Source of the DNA: CAG-791 sp000431495
GTDB taxonomy: Bacteria > Bacillota > Clostridia > Lachnospirales > Lachnospiraceae
NCBI GenBank assembly: GCA_052117605.1
Contig: JBQKIT010000001.1
Reading direction: 5' to 3' (one strand)
DNA: 64,000 bases
Positions 17,921 to 27,366 of this stretch are shown piece by piece. The stretch's first letter is position 1; each line of letters starts with the position of its first letter. The notes under the pieces are model-generated. The model worked only from the letters and a program-made list of their open reading frames with translations, made no database searches and had not been told where the DNA came from. A program made the position numbers and the translations under genes.

Positions 17921-18218
17921 ATCTGTGCAACGATCGGAACGACGGCAGGCGTGACGATGGGCGGAATATCGGCAAGACTCTTTGGTGCGACAGCAGGACT
18001 CTCCGGGCGGAATGTGTCGAACATCGAAAGTCTTCTGGACCTTTGGTATACCTGTGACATTCAGGTCGGAGAGCTTCTGTTCTCCGGTCTCCTGACAGAT
18101 CAATGAACCAAAATCCTTCATGCAGACTCTTATATACAGATGCATCAAATACCGGAGAGTTTCTGCAGAGTGAAATTCCCGGAGTGCTGCTGGCGCGGCA
18201 GCATGGAAAGGAAAACCA

Positions 18219-18821
18219 TTGGGAAGATGTGACTTCATAACGAAATTGAAGGAAGGAAAACCGGAGGCTTTTGACAGGCTCTATGCCGAATACCATCTTC
18301 CACTGTATCGGACGGCTTTACTGATTCTGGGAAACCGTGAGGATGCGGAGGACGTTCTTCAGGAGACCTTTGTAACAGCATATTTGCACATCCGTGATCT
18401 TCGCAGTGAGAACGGTCTGAAATCCTGGCTGTTTCAGATTCTGACACATATTGCATATCGTGCCGGAAAGAAAAAGAGCCGTGAGATTCCGGTGGAACTG
18501 GGGAGCCTCGGCAAAGATCAGCAGGAGCAGATCTTTCATCAGGACAATATGGAGAGCAGGCTCTTGTTAGCAGGATCCGATGCAGTGGTACAGCCTGTGG
18601 ATTCGGCGGAGGAAATTCAGGGACGGATTTTCCGGAATGCGTTGCTGCGTCTGGATCCGATGCACCGGGAGGTATTGGTTCTGTACTACTATGATGAGTT
18701 GTCGGTAAAAGAAATCGCAAAGATATGCCGGTGTCTGGAGGGAACGGTAAAGTCCAGATTGTACAACGCACGGAAGAAGTTAATGAAGGCGCTTGAACAG
18801 GAAGGATATACGGAAGAATGA
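18219..18821 (+). CDS. ECF-type RNA polymerase sigma factor
   Basis: 200 residues from a TTG start supported by AAAGGAA 6 bases upstream. Region 2 is GKPEAFDRLYAEYHLPLYRTALLILGNREDAEDVLQETFVTAYLHI (residues ~13-58). Region 4 is LLRLDPMHREVLVLYYYDELSVKEIAKICRCLEGTVKSRLYNARKKL (~143-190). It directs RNA polymerase to a small regulon, usually for envelope stress. It is followed 22 bases later by a membrane protein that is probably its anti-sigma partner. The TTG start suggests deliberately low expression. Confidence 0.93.
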   Translation: MGRCDFITKLKEGKPEAFDRLYAEYHLPLYRTALLILGNREDAEDVLQETFVTAYLHIRDLRSENGLKSWLFQILTHIAYRAGKKKSREIPVELGSLGKDQQEQIFHQDNMESRLLLAGSDAVVQPVDSAEEIQGRIFRNALLRLDPMHREVLVLYYYDELSVKEIAKICRCLEGTVKSRLYNARKKLMKALEQEGYTEE

Positions 18822-18843
18822 CCCGGGAAAGGATTCGATCGTT

Positions 18844-19710
18844 ATGAACGAGACATGGAACGGTAAAGAGCAGAAAATTACTCATACTATGAAGGTGGAA
18901 ATGGAGAAGGAAATCCCTTCACAAGCATGTGAAGAGAGAATTCACAGTCGGATTCTGGAGATGTATGAGCAAAGGAAGCGTGAAAATCTGAAAATGGAGA
19001 AGGAATCAGGCATGAAGGACAGAGCAGAAAACAGAAGAAGGAACAGATGGAATCTGCCGAAAATGGCAGCAGCAACGGCACTTTGTTTTATTCTTGGCGG
19101 TGGAGCGGTTTTTGCCGGTGGAAAGATCACAGGAATCATCATGGGGAGCCGTGCAGGCGGAGATTACTGGGAATATCAGGATCTCGGAAAAGCGGAAGAG
19201 AAGGCAGGGATGCAGTTCTATACACCGGAGAGCTTCTCTAACGGTTATACAATGAAGAGCATCAGTATAACCGATATTGCGGATTACACAGAAGACGGAG
19301 AAAAACGAAATCCTGGAAAGGGAATGTCATTTGTATATCAGCAGGATGGAGAAAACTCCGATGCCGAAGAAGTGAATCTGAGTGTTTCCAAGGTGAGAGA
19401 CAGCTATGGAGATCCTGCTGAGAACAGCATGGAAACCCGAGAGGCAGACGGTGTCTCGTTATTCTACAAAGAGAATGAGTGTATGTTTGTTCCGGCAGAT
19501 TATGTGCCGACCGAAGAAGAGAAGGAACGAGATCAGAACGATCCAGGCTTCAGCATCAGCTACGGGTCGGATGAGAAAGAGACCTCGATATATCGCGGTG
19601 TTACCTTCCGGAAGGAGGGACTGCAGTATGTTCTGTACGCAATGGATACGGATCTTTCCTCGGAAGAGATGATGGACATGGCTGCGGAGATTGTTTCTCC
19701 GCAGCAGTAA
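18844..19710 (+). CDS. Single-pass membrane protein, probable anti-sigma factor
   Basis: 288 residues from the ATG at 18844 (AAAGGA 10 bases upstream); an in-frame TTG at 18793 inside the sigma gene is less likely. Residues ~1-75 are charged and helical, as in cytoplasmic sigma-binding domains. One membrane segment is near residues 76-98 (MAAATALCFILGGGAVFAGG). The remaining ~190 residues are extracytoplasmic and acidic, ending MAAEIVSPQQ, and resemble DUF4367-like sensor regions. Gene order sigma-then-membrane-protein is the standard ECF pair. There is no zinc-binding HxxxCxxC motif, so it is not a ZAS anti-sigma factor. Confidence 0.65.
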   Translation: MNETWNGKEQKITHTMKVEMEKEIPSQACEERIHSRILEMYEQRKRENLKMEKESGMKDRAENRRRNRWNLPKMAAATALCFILGGGAVFAGGKITGIIMGSRAGGDYWEYQDLGKAEEKAGMQFYTPESFSNGYTMKSISITDIADYTEDGEKRNPGKGMSFVYQQDGENSDAEEVNLSVSKVRDSYGDPAENSMETREADGVSLFYKENECMFVPADYVPTEEEKERDQNDPGFSISYGSDEKETSIYRGVTFRKEGLQYVLYAMDTDLSSEEMMDMAAEIVSPQQ

Positions 19711-19732
19711 ATACTTCGGGATATCTGTGTCA

Positions 19733-20647
19733 TCAACCCCGTACAGGAGTAAACTGAGCGCGCGAATTCTCCTGATACTGTCGGGGCGAGATCTTCACAT
19801 GATTGGTGAAGGTCCGTGAGAAATTGGAATAATTGTTGAAGCCGCAGGCGTAACAGACCTCTGTCGGGGACTGGCCGTTTCGAAGCATCCGCTTCGCTTC
19901 GGCCAGTCTCTTTTCGATGATGTACTGCTGGAGGGAGAGTCCGGAATACTGGCGGAACCGCCGGGTGAGATACACGGAGTTCAGGTGAACGCTTTCCGCA
20001 ATGCCGGACACGGAAAGATCTCCGGCAAGATTCTGATCCACGTAGTGAATGACATCCGTTACAACCTTCGGCATGCTGGGAGCCTGTGTCTGCGGCAGAA
20101 TAGGGGCAACACTGGAGGCAGCAGCCTGGCGGTTCAGGATCACCAGAATGATCGAGAGAAGGGATTTCGACAGGATAGTGGCTCCGTACGCATCCGCCTT
20201 GCTTCCGGAGGTTGCTTCGAGCGCACACGCAAGATCGATCAGCTGACGAAGCGTGCTCCCGTTTACGTGAATATGATAATCAGGGGTCTGGTAAAAAACA
20301 TCGGTAATGTGGCGGTAGCTTTCGTTACTGGCAATCAGGGATTGAATCAGGGCCTCCTTCATGTTGAGGACAACGCGGCAGTAGGTGTCGGTGCTCTGCT
20401 GACGGGCAAAGTGAAACACATAAGGCGGAATCAGCACAATGTCGCCAGGCTGCAGGGTTATCATGCGATCCTCAATCTGCATGTCAACGTTTCCGCGTTT
20501 CATCATCAGAACTTCATATCCGTCATGACAGTGCAGAAACCGGATTTTGGAATCGATGGGCTCTTCCTTATAGGAGCAGCTGATGTTGTCCTCCTGCGTC
20601 TCCCAGGAGAGCAGGGGGTTGTGTATGAGGTCCTTTGAAAACGACAT
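19733..20647 (-). CDS. AraC-family regulator with N-terminal cupin sensor
   Basis: 304 residues. The N-terminal half has the cupin pattern (FLHCHDGYEVLMMKRGNVDMQIEDR, LQPGDIVLIPPYVFHFA). The C-terminal 100 residues are two helix-turn-helix units (AGDLSVSGIAESVHLNSVYLTRRFRQYSGLSL; NGQSPTEVCYACGFNNYSNFSRTFTNHVKISPRQY). It is divergent from a sugar-catabolic locus at 21.0-23.2 kb and is the likely local activator, sensing a sugar or its derivative. The shared upstream region is AT-rich. The transporter it would have controlled is now only a remnant. Confidence 0.92.
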   Translation of the reverse strand: MSFSKDLIHNPLLSWETQEDNISCSYKEEPIDSKIRFLHCHDGYEVLMMKRGNVDMQIEDRMITLQPGDIVLIPPYVFHFARQQSTDTYCRVVLNMKEALIQSLIASNESYRHITDVFYQTPDYHIHVNGSTLRQLIDLACALEATSGSKADAYGATILSKSLLSIILVILNRQAAASSVAPILPQTQAPSMPKVVTDVIHYVDQNLAGDLSVSGIAESVHLNSVYLTRRFRQYSGLSLQQYIIEKRLAEAKRMLRNGQSPTEVCYACGFNNYSNFSRTFTNHVKISPRQYQENSRAQFTPVRG

Positions 20648-20974
20648 GTTGATTCACGCTCCTTTGCGGAACTGTGTGAAAAACAAAAAGCGTGCTCTTT
20701 TACACATATAATAGATAAATTGTCCGATTGCACAAATTGAAATGACAAAAATTGTTGAACATGAACACATTGTGCGCTGGAAAGTTTGATTCCGCAATGT
20801 TATAGGCCTATTTACTTGTATTACAGCACAAACGGATCATGCTATGCTCTATGCAGATCAGGAAAACAAATTTCAATCAGGCCGGCTGCAGCGAAAATTC
20901 CGAAAGCGGCTCCGCTGCACAGGATACAGCAGGAAGCACCGAAGCTGCGGCAGAGGATGCAGGCGGATCCGGGT

Positions 20975-21100
20975 TCCACCTCGGACTACGGCGCAATGTT
21001 TGCAATGGCGGTGGTATCTCTGATTCCGATTTTGATCATCTTCTTCATTTTCCAGAAGCAGCTGGTAGAAGGAATCGCAACCTCGGGATTGAAAGGATAA
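20975..21100 (+). pseudogene. Remnant of a sugar ABC transporter permease (C-terminal ~42 residues)
   Basis: The end of this frame reads STSDYGAMFAMAVVSLIPILIIFFIF then QKQLVEGIATSGLKG, the unmistakable carboxyl end of MalG/CUT1-type permeases. The upstream 190 bases, though open from 20786, code for unrelated Arg/Pro-rich residues with no membrane helices. The rest of the permease, and any binding protein and second permease, are missing between here and the AraC gene. A deletion of the importer best explains this. It is not expected to be functional. Confidence 0.8.
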
Positions 21101-21130
21101 TCCGCATGTGCGGAGAAAGAAGGAACATAT

Positions 21131-21988
21131 ATGGAAAAAACATGGAAGATAGAATTGAGCGGCTTTGCGGATGAAATCAATCCGCAGCTGGATGAGCAGA
21201 TCCGTGTGCTGAAGAAGCTCGGCATGCATTATGTGGAGATGCGCGGAGCAAACGGAAAGGGACTTGTGGAGTACCCGTTGGATGAGGTGGAGAAGATCAA
21301 GGAGCAGCTGGATGAGAATGACATTCATCTGTCCTCCGTCGGATCTCCGATCGGCAAGATACCGATTACGCAGGATTTTGAGGAGCACTTTAAGCTGTTC
21401 TGCCACACGGTAAATATTGCACATGTGATGGAGGTTCCGTACATCCGGATGTTCAGCTTCTTTATGCCGGAGGGGGAGGACCCGGAGAAGTATCACGATG
21501 AGGTGTTCCACAGAGTGAGAAGAATGGCTGATTACGCAGCAAAGCACAACGTCATTCTTCTTCATGAGAACGAGAAGGAAATTTATGGTGATGTGGCAGA
21601 TCGCTGCAGAAAGCTGATGAAAGAGTTTTACAGCGATCACTTCAAGGCCGTTTTTGATTTTGCAAACTTCGTTCAGTGCCATCAGGATACGAAGGAAGCG
21701 TATGAGATGTTAAAGCCGTACATCGAGTATGTACATGTGAAGGATGCTGAGTGGGAGTCCGGACAGGTGGTTCCTGCGGGCCATGGCGACGGAAATGTGA
21801 AGGAGATTCTGAAGATGCTCAAGGAGAGCGGATATGAGGGCTTCCTTTCGCTGGAGCCGCATCTTGCTGATTTTGCCGGCTTCTCTGCTCTGGAAAACGG
21901 AAAGAATGAGAAGAAGGAGAAGCTGACCGGTGAGGAGGCCTTTACACTTGCACACGAGAGTCTGGTGAAGATTCTGGGAGAAATTTAA
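21131..21988 (+). CDS. Sugar phosphate isomerase/epimerase family protein (TIM barrel)
   Basis: 285 residues with AGAAAGAAGGAA upstream. It starts MEKTWKIELSGFADEINPQLDEQI and carries VEMRGANGKGL, SSVGSPIGKIP, VILLHENEKEIYGD, AVFDFANFVQ and YVHVKDAEWES, giving metal ligands Glu, Asp and His/Glu of the AP-endonuclease-2-like TIM barrel. Such enzymes isomerise or epimerise keto-sugars or inositols. It begins 30 bases after the permease remnant and is followed 4 bases later by an oxidoreductase, the usual catabolic pairing. The substrate is unknown. Confidence 0.85.
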   Translation: MEKTWKIELSGFADEINPQLDEQIRVLKKLGMHYVEMRGANGKGLVEYPLDEVEKIKEQLDENDIHLSSVGSPIGKIPITQDFEEHFKLFCHTVNIAHVMEVPYIRMFSFFMPEGEDPEKYHDEVFHRVRRMADYAAKHNVILLHENEKEIYGDVADRCRKLMKEFYSDHFKAVFDFANFVQCHQDTKEAYEMLKPYIEYVHVKDAEWESGQVVPAGHGDGNVKEILKMLKESGYEGFLSLEPHLADFAGFSALENGKNEKKEKLTGEEAFTLAHESLVKILGEI

Positions 21989-21992
21989 TCGT

Positions 21993-23159
21993 ATGAGTGA
22001 AGAAATTGTAAAAATCGGAATTATCGGAATCGGAAATATGGGGTCCAGCCATGCACAGCGGATTGCAAACGGGGACATTCAGGGAATGAAGCTTGTTGCC
22101 GTTGCTGACCGGAAAGAGAAGAGAAGAGAGTGGGCAAAGGAGAGCCTTCCGGAGGATGTAAAGATCTACGAGGATGGCGAGGCTCTTCTGGAGGATCCGG
22201 AGGTCAACGCTGTGCTGATTGCCACACCGCACTATCAGCACCCGGAGCTGTCGATCAAAGCCATGGAGCATCACCTGAATGTGATCTGTGAGAAGCCTGC
22301 AGGTGTGTATACGAAGCAGGTGCGGGAAATGATCGCGTGTGCAGACGAGCATCCGGAGCTTACCTTTGCCATGATGTTCAACCAGAGAACGAATCCGGTC
22401 TATATCCGGATGCACGAGCTGGTGCAGAGCGGGAAGTACGGAAAGATCAAGCGAGTGAACTGGATCATCACCGACTGGTACCGCACGCAGCATTATTACG
22501 ATTCGGGAGACTGGAGAGCAACCTGGGACGGAGAGGGCGGAGGAGTCCTTCTGAACCAGTGCCCGCATCAGCTGGATCTCCTGCAGTGGATCTGCGGAAT
22601 GCCGGTGCGTGTACGAAGCTTCCTCCATGAGGGAAAATGGCATCACATCGAGGTTGAGGATGATGTGACGACGTACATGGAGTTCCCGGACGGAGGAACC
22701 GGCGTATTTATCACATCGACCGGAGATGCACCCGGAACGAACCGCTTTGAGGTGGACCTGGAGAAGGCGAAAATCGTCTGTGAACACGATCAGCTGTCCG
22801 TGTATGAGCTGGAGGTGAACGAGAGAGAGTACTGCTTCACGGCAACGGAGGGTTTTGTACCTCCTGCAGGAAAGGATGTTCCGCAGGAAATCAGCTCGGA
22901 AAATCCGCAGCACAACGGAGTTCTGCAGGCGTTTGCAGATCACATCCGGATGGGCGGAGCTCTGATTGCAGACGGAAGGGAAGGAATCAACGGACTTACG
23001 CTGTCGAATGCCATGCATCTGTCTTCGTGGCTTGACGAGATGGTGGAAATCCCGTTTAATGAGGAATTGTATCTTGAGAAGCTGAATGAGAAGAGACGCA
23101 GCTCCAAGGTAAAGGAGAATGTGGTAGAGGATACCGCAAATCTGGAAGGTACGTATTGA
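21993..23159 (+). CDS. Gfo/Idh/MocA-family NAD(P)-dependent oxidoreductase
   Basis: 388 residues. The Rossmann motif is IGIIGIGNMGSSHAQRI near the start, and the family signature EKPAGVYTKQV (Lys in EKP) is near residue 92. The second domain carries GGGVLLNQCPHQLDLLQWI with the catalytic-type His. It oxidises or reduces a sugar or inositol carbon using NAD(P). It follows the TIM-barrel gene by 4 bases and is probably in the AraC-controlled operon. It ends near the helicase gene, 28 bases away. Confidence 0.9.
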   Translation: MSEEIVKIGIIGIGNMGSSHAQRIANGDIQGMKLVAVADRKEKRREWAKESLPEDVKIYEDGEALLEDPEVNAVLIATPHYQHPELSIKAMEHHLNVICEKPAGVYTKQVREMIACADEHPELTFAMMFNQRTNPVYIRMHELVQSGKYGKIKRVNWIITDWYRTQHYYDSGDWRATWDGEGGGVLLNQCPHQLDLLQWICGMPVRVRSFLHEGKWHHIEVEDDVTTYMEFPDGGTGVFITSTGDAPGTNRFEVDLEKAKIVCEHDQLSVYELEVNEREYCFTATEGFVPPAGKDVPQEISSENPQHNGVLQAFADHIRMGGALIADGREGINGLTLSNAMHLSSWLDEMVEIPFNEELYLEKLNEKRRSSKVKENVVEDTANLEGTY

Positions 23160-23187
23160 TCAGGAAGCTTCCCGGGATGCGGCGCGG

Positions 23188-25323
23188 ATGAATTTCATGA
23201 CGTTTGAAGAATATAAAAAGAAATATTCTCTGCAGCTGACAGATCAGCAGGACAGGGCCGTTCAGACAGTGAACGGTCCTGTCCTTGTTCTTGCTGTTCC
23301 GGGAGCCGGAAAGACAACCGTTCTGGTGGCAAGGCTTGGATATATGCTCTTCTGCCTTGGCATTTTGCCGGAGGAGATCCTGACCGTAACCTATACCGTG
23401 GCGGCGACGAAGGACATGCGAAGGCGGTTTGAAAGGATGTTTGGTGCGGAGTTTTCCGATGCGGCGAGCAGACTTGAGTTCCGGACCATCAACGGGATCT
23501 GCGCCCGTGTGATCGCAGATTATGGACGCAGAATCGGGAAGGAGCCGTTTGCGCTGCAGACGGACGAGGGGGAGATTCTGAAGCTTCTCCGGAGCCTTTA
23601 CATTGACGCTGCAGGAAGCTTTCCCACGGAGTCGGAGACGGCGGAGCTTCGGAGCCGGGTCAGCTATATCAAGAATATGCAGCTTACCGGAAAGGAGCTG
23701 GAGAAGCTGGAGGAGGAAGCCGGCTATCCGCTTGCAAAAATCTATCAAAGCTACTGCGAAAAAATGAAGCGGCAGGGGCGGATGGATTACGACGATCAGA
23801 TGGTCTATGCGCTGAATATTCTGATGCGCTGCCCGGAGCTTCTTTCCGAGTACCAGGCCAGATACCGGTATCTGTGTGTGGATGAGGCACAGGATACGTC
23901 GAAAATCCAGCACCGGATCCTGAAGCTCCTTGCGGGAAATGGAAACCTGTTCATGGTCGGCGATGAGGATCAGAGCATCTACGGATTCCGTGCGGCATAT
24001 CCGGAGGCGCTCCTTTCCTTTGAAAAGGATCATCCGGGCGCAAAGGTGCTTCTCATGGAGAAGAATTTTCGCTCGGATGCGGCCATCGTGAAGGCAGCCG
24101 GTCAGCTGATCGCTCATAACCGGCTGCGTCATCGGAAGACGATGCTTCCGACCAGAGAGCAGAACACCAAGGTTCGTATTTTCTCGGTAAAGCAGAGAGA
24201 GGATCAGTACAGCTATCTGGTACAGACGGCAAAAGAGTGTGCAGAAAAAGGCGGAGGGACGGAAACCACGGCGGTTTTGTACCGCAACAACGAAAGCGCG
24301 GTTCCTCTGATGGATCGCCTTGAGCGGGAAGGAATTTCCTATAATGTGCGGAGCGCGGACCTGTCCTTTTTCACAAGCCGTGTGATATATGACATTGCTG
24401 CAATTTACCGTTTCCTGCAGGATCCATCGGATCCGGAGCTTTTTCTTCAGATTTATTATAAGCTGAGCCTGTACGTCTCGAAGCAGATGGCGGAGGAGGT
24501 CTGCCGGCTTGCGGGGGGAATGGCGTTGCTTACGGCCTTGTGGGAGAATCCCAGGACGCCGGAATATGTCCGAAAGGCAATCCGTGAGCTGGAGCGACAC
24601 AGAAATCGAATCCTTCACGGGCCGGCCCTGACGGCGGTGCAGCTGATCGAGGGACCTCTTGGGTACGGCGCGTATCTGGAGCGCATGAGCCTTGGACGCG
24701 GGAAGCTGGATCTTCTGGAATTCCTCGCTGCCAGAGAGAATTCGATGGAGGCGTTGTTTCTCCGAATGCAGAGCCTTCAGACCTCCATCCGGGAAAAAGA
24801 ATATGACCCGGCATGCAGCTTTATTCTCTCTACAATTCACGGAAGCAAGGGACTTGAATATGACCGTGTCATTCTGATGGATGTGGGAGACGGTGTTTTC
24901 CCGGCATGTTCTCCTTCGACAGGAAAAAGGGGCAGGGAAGGGAAGAAAGAGCTGGTGGCCTATGAGGAGGAGCGGCGCATTTTCTATGTCGGGATAACCC
25001 GCGCCAGGAATGAGCTGACCATTCTGAAGCTTCCGCAGGGGTCTGAATTTGCAAAAGAGCTTTTGCCGCCCGGACATGCGGCAGTTCGCTCTGCGAAAAA
25101 GACGGCCAGACAAGGCGACCGGAATCCGGATAAAGTTCGTGAATTCTGTGAGAAGGTGCAGCAGGGGCAGAAAAGAGTGATCCATTCGCGCTATGGCTGC
25201 GGAGATATTCTGGTACTGGATGAAAAGAAAAACCGTGTTATGGTACAATTCGATGATGGAATGCAGAAGAAGCTGGACCTTGCCATTGCGGTGGGAAGCG
25301 GTCTTCTGGAGCTGAAAAGGTAG
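23188..25323 (+). CDS. UvrD/Rep-family superfamily 1 DNA helicase
   Basis: 711 residues. Motif I (Walker A) AVPGAGKTT is at 36-44, motif II DEAQDTS at 232-238, motif III GDEDQSIYGFR follows, then motif IV KNFRS, motif V STIHGSKGLEYDRVIL and motif VI VGITRARNEL. The C-terminus (~655-711) has a small Tudor-like stretch (IHSRYGCGDILVLDEKKNRVMVQF) as in PcrA. It unwinds DNA 3'-5' during repair. It is somewhat shorter than PcrA (~740). The ribosome binding site is weak. It is followed by an exonuclease 4 bases later, suggesting a joint repair role. Confidence 0.92.
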   Translation: MNFMTFEEYKKKYSLQLTDQQDRAVQTVNGPVLVLAVPGAGKTTVLVARLGYMLFCLGILPEEILTVTYTVAATKDMRRRFERMFGAEFSDAASRLEFRTINGICARVIADYGRRIGKEPFALQTDEGEILKLLRSLYIDAAGSFPTESETAELRSRVSYIKNMQLTGKELEKLEEEAGYPLAKIYQSYCEKMKRQGRMDYDDQMVYALNILMRCPELLSEYQARYRYLCVDEAQDTSKIQHRILKLLAGNGNLFMVGDEDQSIYGFRAAYPEALLSFEKDHPGAKVLLMEKNFRSDAAIVKAAGQLIAHNRLRHRKTMLPTREQNTKVRIFSVKQREDQYSYLVQTAKECAEKGGGTETTAVLYRNNESAVPLMDRLEREGISYNVRSADLSFFTSRVIYDIAAIYRFLQDPSDPELFLQIYYKLSLYVSKQMAEEVCRLAGGMALLTALWENPRTPEYVRKAIRELERHRNRILHGPALTAVQLIEGPLGYGAYLERMSLGRGKLDLLEFLAARENSMEALFLRMQSLQTSIREKEYDPACSFILSTIHGSKGLEYDRVILMDVGDGVFPACSPSTGKRGREGKKELVAYEEERRIFYVGITRARNELTILKLPQGSEFAKELLPPGHAAVRSAKKTARQGDRNPDKVREFCEKVQQGQKRVIHSRYGCGDILVLDEKKNRVMVQFDDGMQKKLDLAIAVGSGLLELKR

Positions 25324-25327
25324 AAAG

Positions 25328-25984
25328 ATGAATCGAATTTTTGTGGATCTGGAGATGCATCCGGTTGCTCCGGAATATGTGCAGGAGCGGGCGATTTTCA
25401 AATTTGAGACCATTGAGGTCGGCGCGGTTATGCTGGATGAGCGGTATGAGGAAATTGCGTCCTTTTGTGAGTATGTAAAGCCGCTGTACAGTGAGAAAAT
25501 TCTGCCCCGGTATGAAGAGCTGACCGGGATTACGACGCAGATGGTGGCGGAGGCAGATGCGTTTCCCGAGGTACTGGAGCGCTTTGCGGACTGGTGCGGG
25601 GAAGGCTACACCATGTATTCGTGGAGCAAGGCCGATCTGAATCAGATTCGCGGAGAATGCCGTCTCAAGGGCATCAAGCCGGATGAAAAGCTGACGTATA
25701 TGCTGCGGCACTGGAAGGATTTTCAGAAGGAATTCAGCCGGCTGGTCGGCATCCATCACCCGATCAAACTGGAGGAAGCGGTGGGGCTCGGCGGCCTTGA
25801 TTTTGACGGAAGAGCGCATGACGGGCTGGTGGACGCCCGCAATACGGCAAATCTGTATCGCCAGTCCAGGGATGAGCAGATGTTTAAGAAGCTGAAATCC
25901 ATGATCAGCGAGCAGGAGAATCCGCTGGTATTCTCCATGAGCGATGTGTTTAATTTTGACAATCTGAAACTGAAAGAAGATTAG
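25328..25984 (+). CDS. DEDDh-type 3'-5' exonuclease domain protein
   Basis: 218 residues. Exo I is FVDLEM (Asp7, Glu9), Exo II lies around YSWSKADLNQI, and Exo III is RAHDGLVDARNTANL with His and Asp. This is the DnaQ-like/ERI1-like nuclease pattern. The first exo motif has an insertion (HPVAPEYVQERAIFKFETIEVGAV) also seen in KapD-type sporulation-inhibitor-like exonucleases. It is cotranscribed with the helicase upstream and a MATE transporter 22 bases downstream. The nucleic-acid substrate (RNA or DNA) is unknown. Confidence 0.85.
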   Translation: MNRIFVDLEMHPVAPEYVQERAIFKFETIEVGAVMLDERYEEIASFCEYVKPLYSEKILPRYEELTGITTQMVAEADAFPEVLERFADWCGEGYTMYSWSKADLNQIRGECRLKGIKPDEKLTYMLRHWKDFQKEFSRLVGIHHPIKLEEAVGLGGLDFDGRAHDGLVDARNTANLYRQSRDEQMFKKLKSMISEQENPLVFSMSDVFNFDNLKLKED

Positions 25985-26006
25985 AAAGCGGGATGGGAAG
26001 AAAAGC

Positions 26007-27353
26007 ATGTTCAAGGACAGAAACGATGTATTTTACAAAAAGCTCTGGACACTGATGGTGCCGATTGTTCTGCAGAATCTGATGCTGGCGCTGGTGGCAG
26101 TAGCAGATGCCTTCATGCTGGGAGGCATGGATCAGAACTATATGTCAGCGGTGTCTCTGGCAACGCAGTTTCAGTTCATTCAGAACATGTTCCTGGGCGC
26201 AACGGTGGCGGGACTTGGCATTCTCGGGGCCCAGTACTGGGGAAAAGGGGATGCCCGCACGGTGGATGATATTTTCTGCATGGCACTGCGCCTGTGCGGA
26301 ATCATTTCTGCGGTTTTCTGTCTGGCGTGTCTGTGCCTTCCGGAATACCTGATGCGCATATTTACCAATGAAGAAATTCTGATCACGTACGGCGCGGAAT
26401 ATCTCCGGATCGCTGCGTTTTCTTACCTCATCACGGGAATTTCTCAGTGCTATCTGGTTGTCATGAAGATCAGTGACCATGCAAAGACAACGGCGGCGAT
26501 CAGCTCGGCAACGGTCTGCGTCAATATTGTGCTGAACGCAGTCTTCATTTATGGACTTGCGGGAGTTCCGGAAATGGGGGTCTGCGGCGCTGCTGCGGCT
26601 ACGCTGATTTCAAGAATTCTGGAGCTTGCGGCCGCGATTTTTATTTCGCTGAGACCTGGATATCTGCATCCTGACGCAAGCCGGATGTTCTACCGGAACC
26701 GCGAGCTTGCGCGGGACTTCCGCAGATGCATGCTGCCCCTTCTGGGGGCAAGCCTTTTCTGGGGAATCGGGTTCGCTTCCTATCCTTCCTTCATGGGGCA
26801 TCTGGGAACAGACGCTGCTGCAGCAAATTCGGTGGCCGCGGTGGTCCGTGACGTGATCTGCTGCCTGAGCGGCGGTATCTCGGGGGCTGCCGGGATCATG
26901 GTCGGAAATGAGCTGGGAGCAGGGAACCTGGAGCGGGGAAAGAGCTACGGAATCCGCCTGATGAAAATCTCGTTCCTTTCGGGACTTATCATGCTGACTC
27001 TGATGTGCGTGTCGATTCCGGTTATTCTGCACTTCGTGAAGCTGACTCCGGAATCCGTTTCCTATCTGAAGGGAATGCTCCTTGTAACGGCATTCTATAT
27101 GATCGGGCGCGCAGTGAATGATGTGACGATCAACGGAATTTTCGGTGCGGGCGGTGATACGCTGTTTGATATGTACAGCCTTGCGGTCTGCATGTGGTGC
27201 ATCGCTATCCCCCTTGCAGCTGCCGGAACCTATTTCTTCCACTGGCCGGTGGTTGTGATCTATGCCTGCACCTGTGTCGACGAGGTTGGCAAGCTGCCGT
27301 GGGTGCTGTATCATTTCCGGAAATATAAATGGGTGAAGGACTTAACTCGCTGA
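26007..27353 (+). CDS. MATE-family efflux transporter
   Basis: 448 residues with twelve predicted membrane helices. It opens FYKKLWTLMVPIVLQNLMLALVAVADAFMLGGM, with the duplicated six-helix halves typical of MATE. The family exports drugs or metabolites using Na+ or H+. The GGGATGGGAAGAAAAGC leader gives a modest ribosome binding site. It converges with the PanE-like gene, whose stop is 13 bases beyond. Confidence 0.9.
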   Translation: MFKDRNDVFYKKLWTLMVPIVLQNLMLALVAVADAFMLGGMDQNYMSAVSLATQFQFIQNMFLGATVAGLGILGAQYWGKGDARTVDDIFCMALRLCGIISAVFCLACLCLPEYLMRIFTNEEILITYGAEYLRIAAFSYLITGISQCYLVVMKISDHAKTTAAISSATVCVNIVLNAVFIYGLAGVPEMGVCGAAAATLISRILELAAAIFISLRPGYLHPDASRMFYRNRELARDFRRCMLPLLGASLFWGIGFASYPSFMGHLGTDAAAANSVAAVVRDVICCLSGGISGAAGIMVGNELGAGNLERGKSYGIRLMKISFLSGLIMLTLMCVSIPVILHFVKLTPESVSYLKGMLLVTAFYMIGRAVNDVTINGIFGAGGDTLFDMYSLAVCMWCIAIPLAAAGTYFFHWPVVVIYACTCVDEVGKLPWVLYHFRKYKWVKDLTR

Positions 27354-27366
27354 CGTGCCGGACCGG

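Noticed and set aside
17894..18106. A 70-codon frame between azlC and the sigma factor
   Set aside because: No ribosome binding site; it runs through the palindromic repeat and shows no recognisable family.
23056..25413. A 785-codon open frame on the minus strand opposite the UvrD-like gene
   Set aside because: Antisense of a gene with all helicase motifs; its translation is Arg/Leu/His-rich and shows no known domain.
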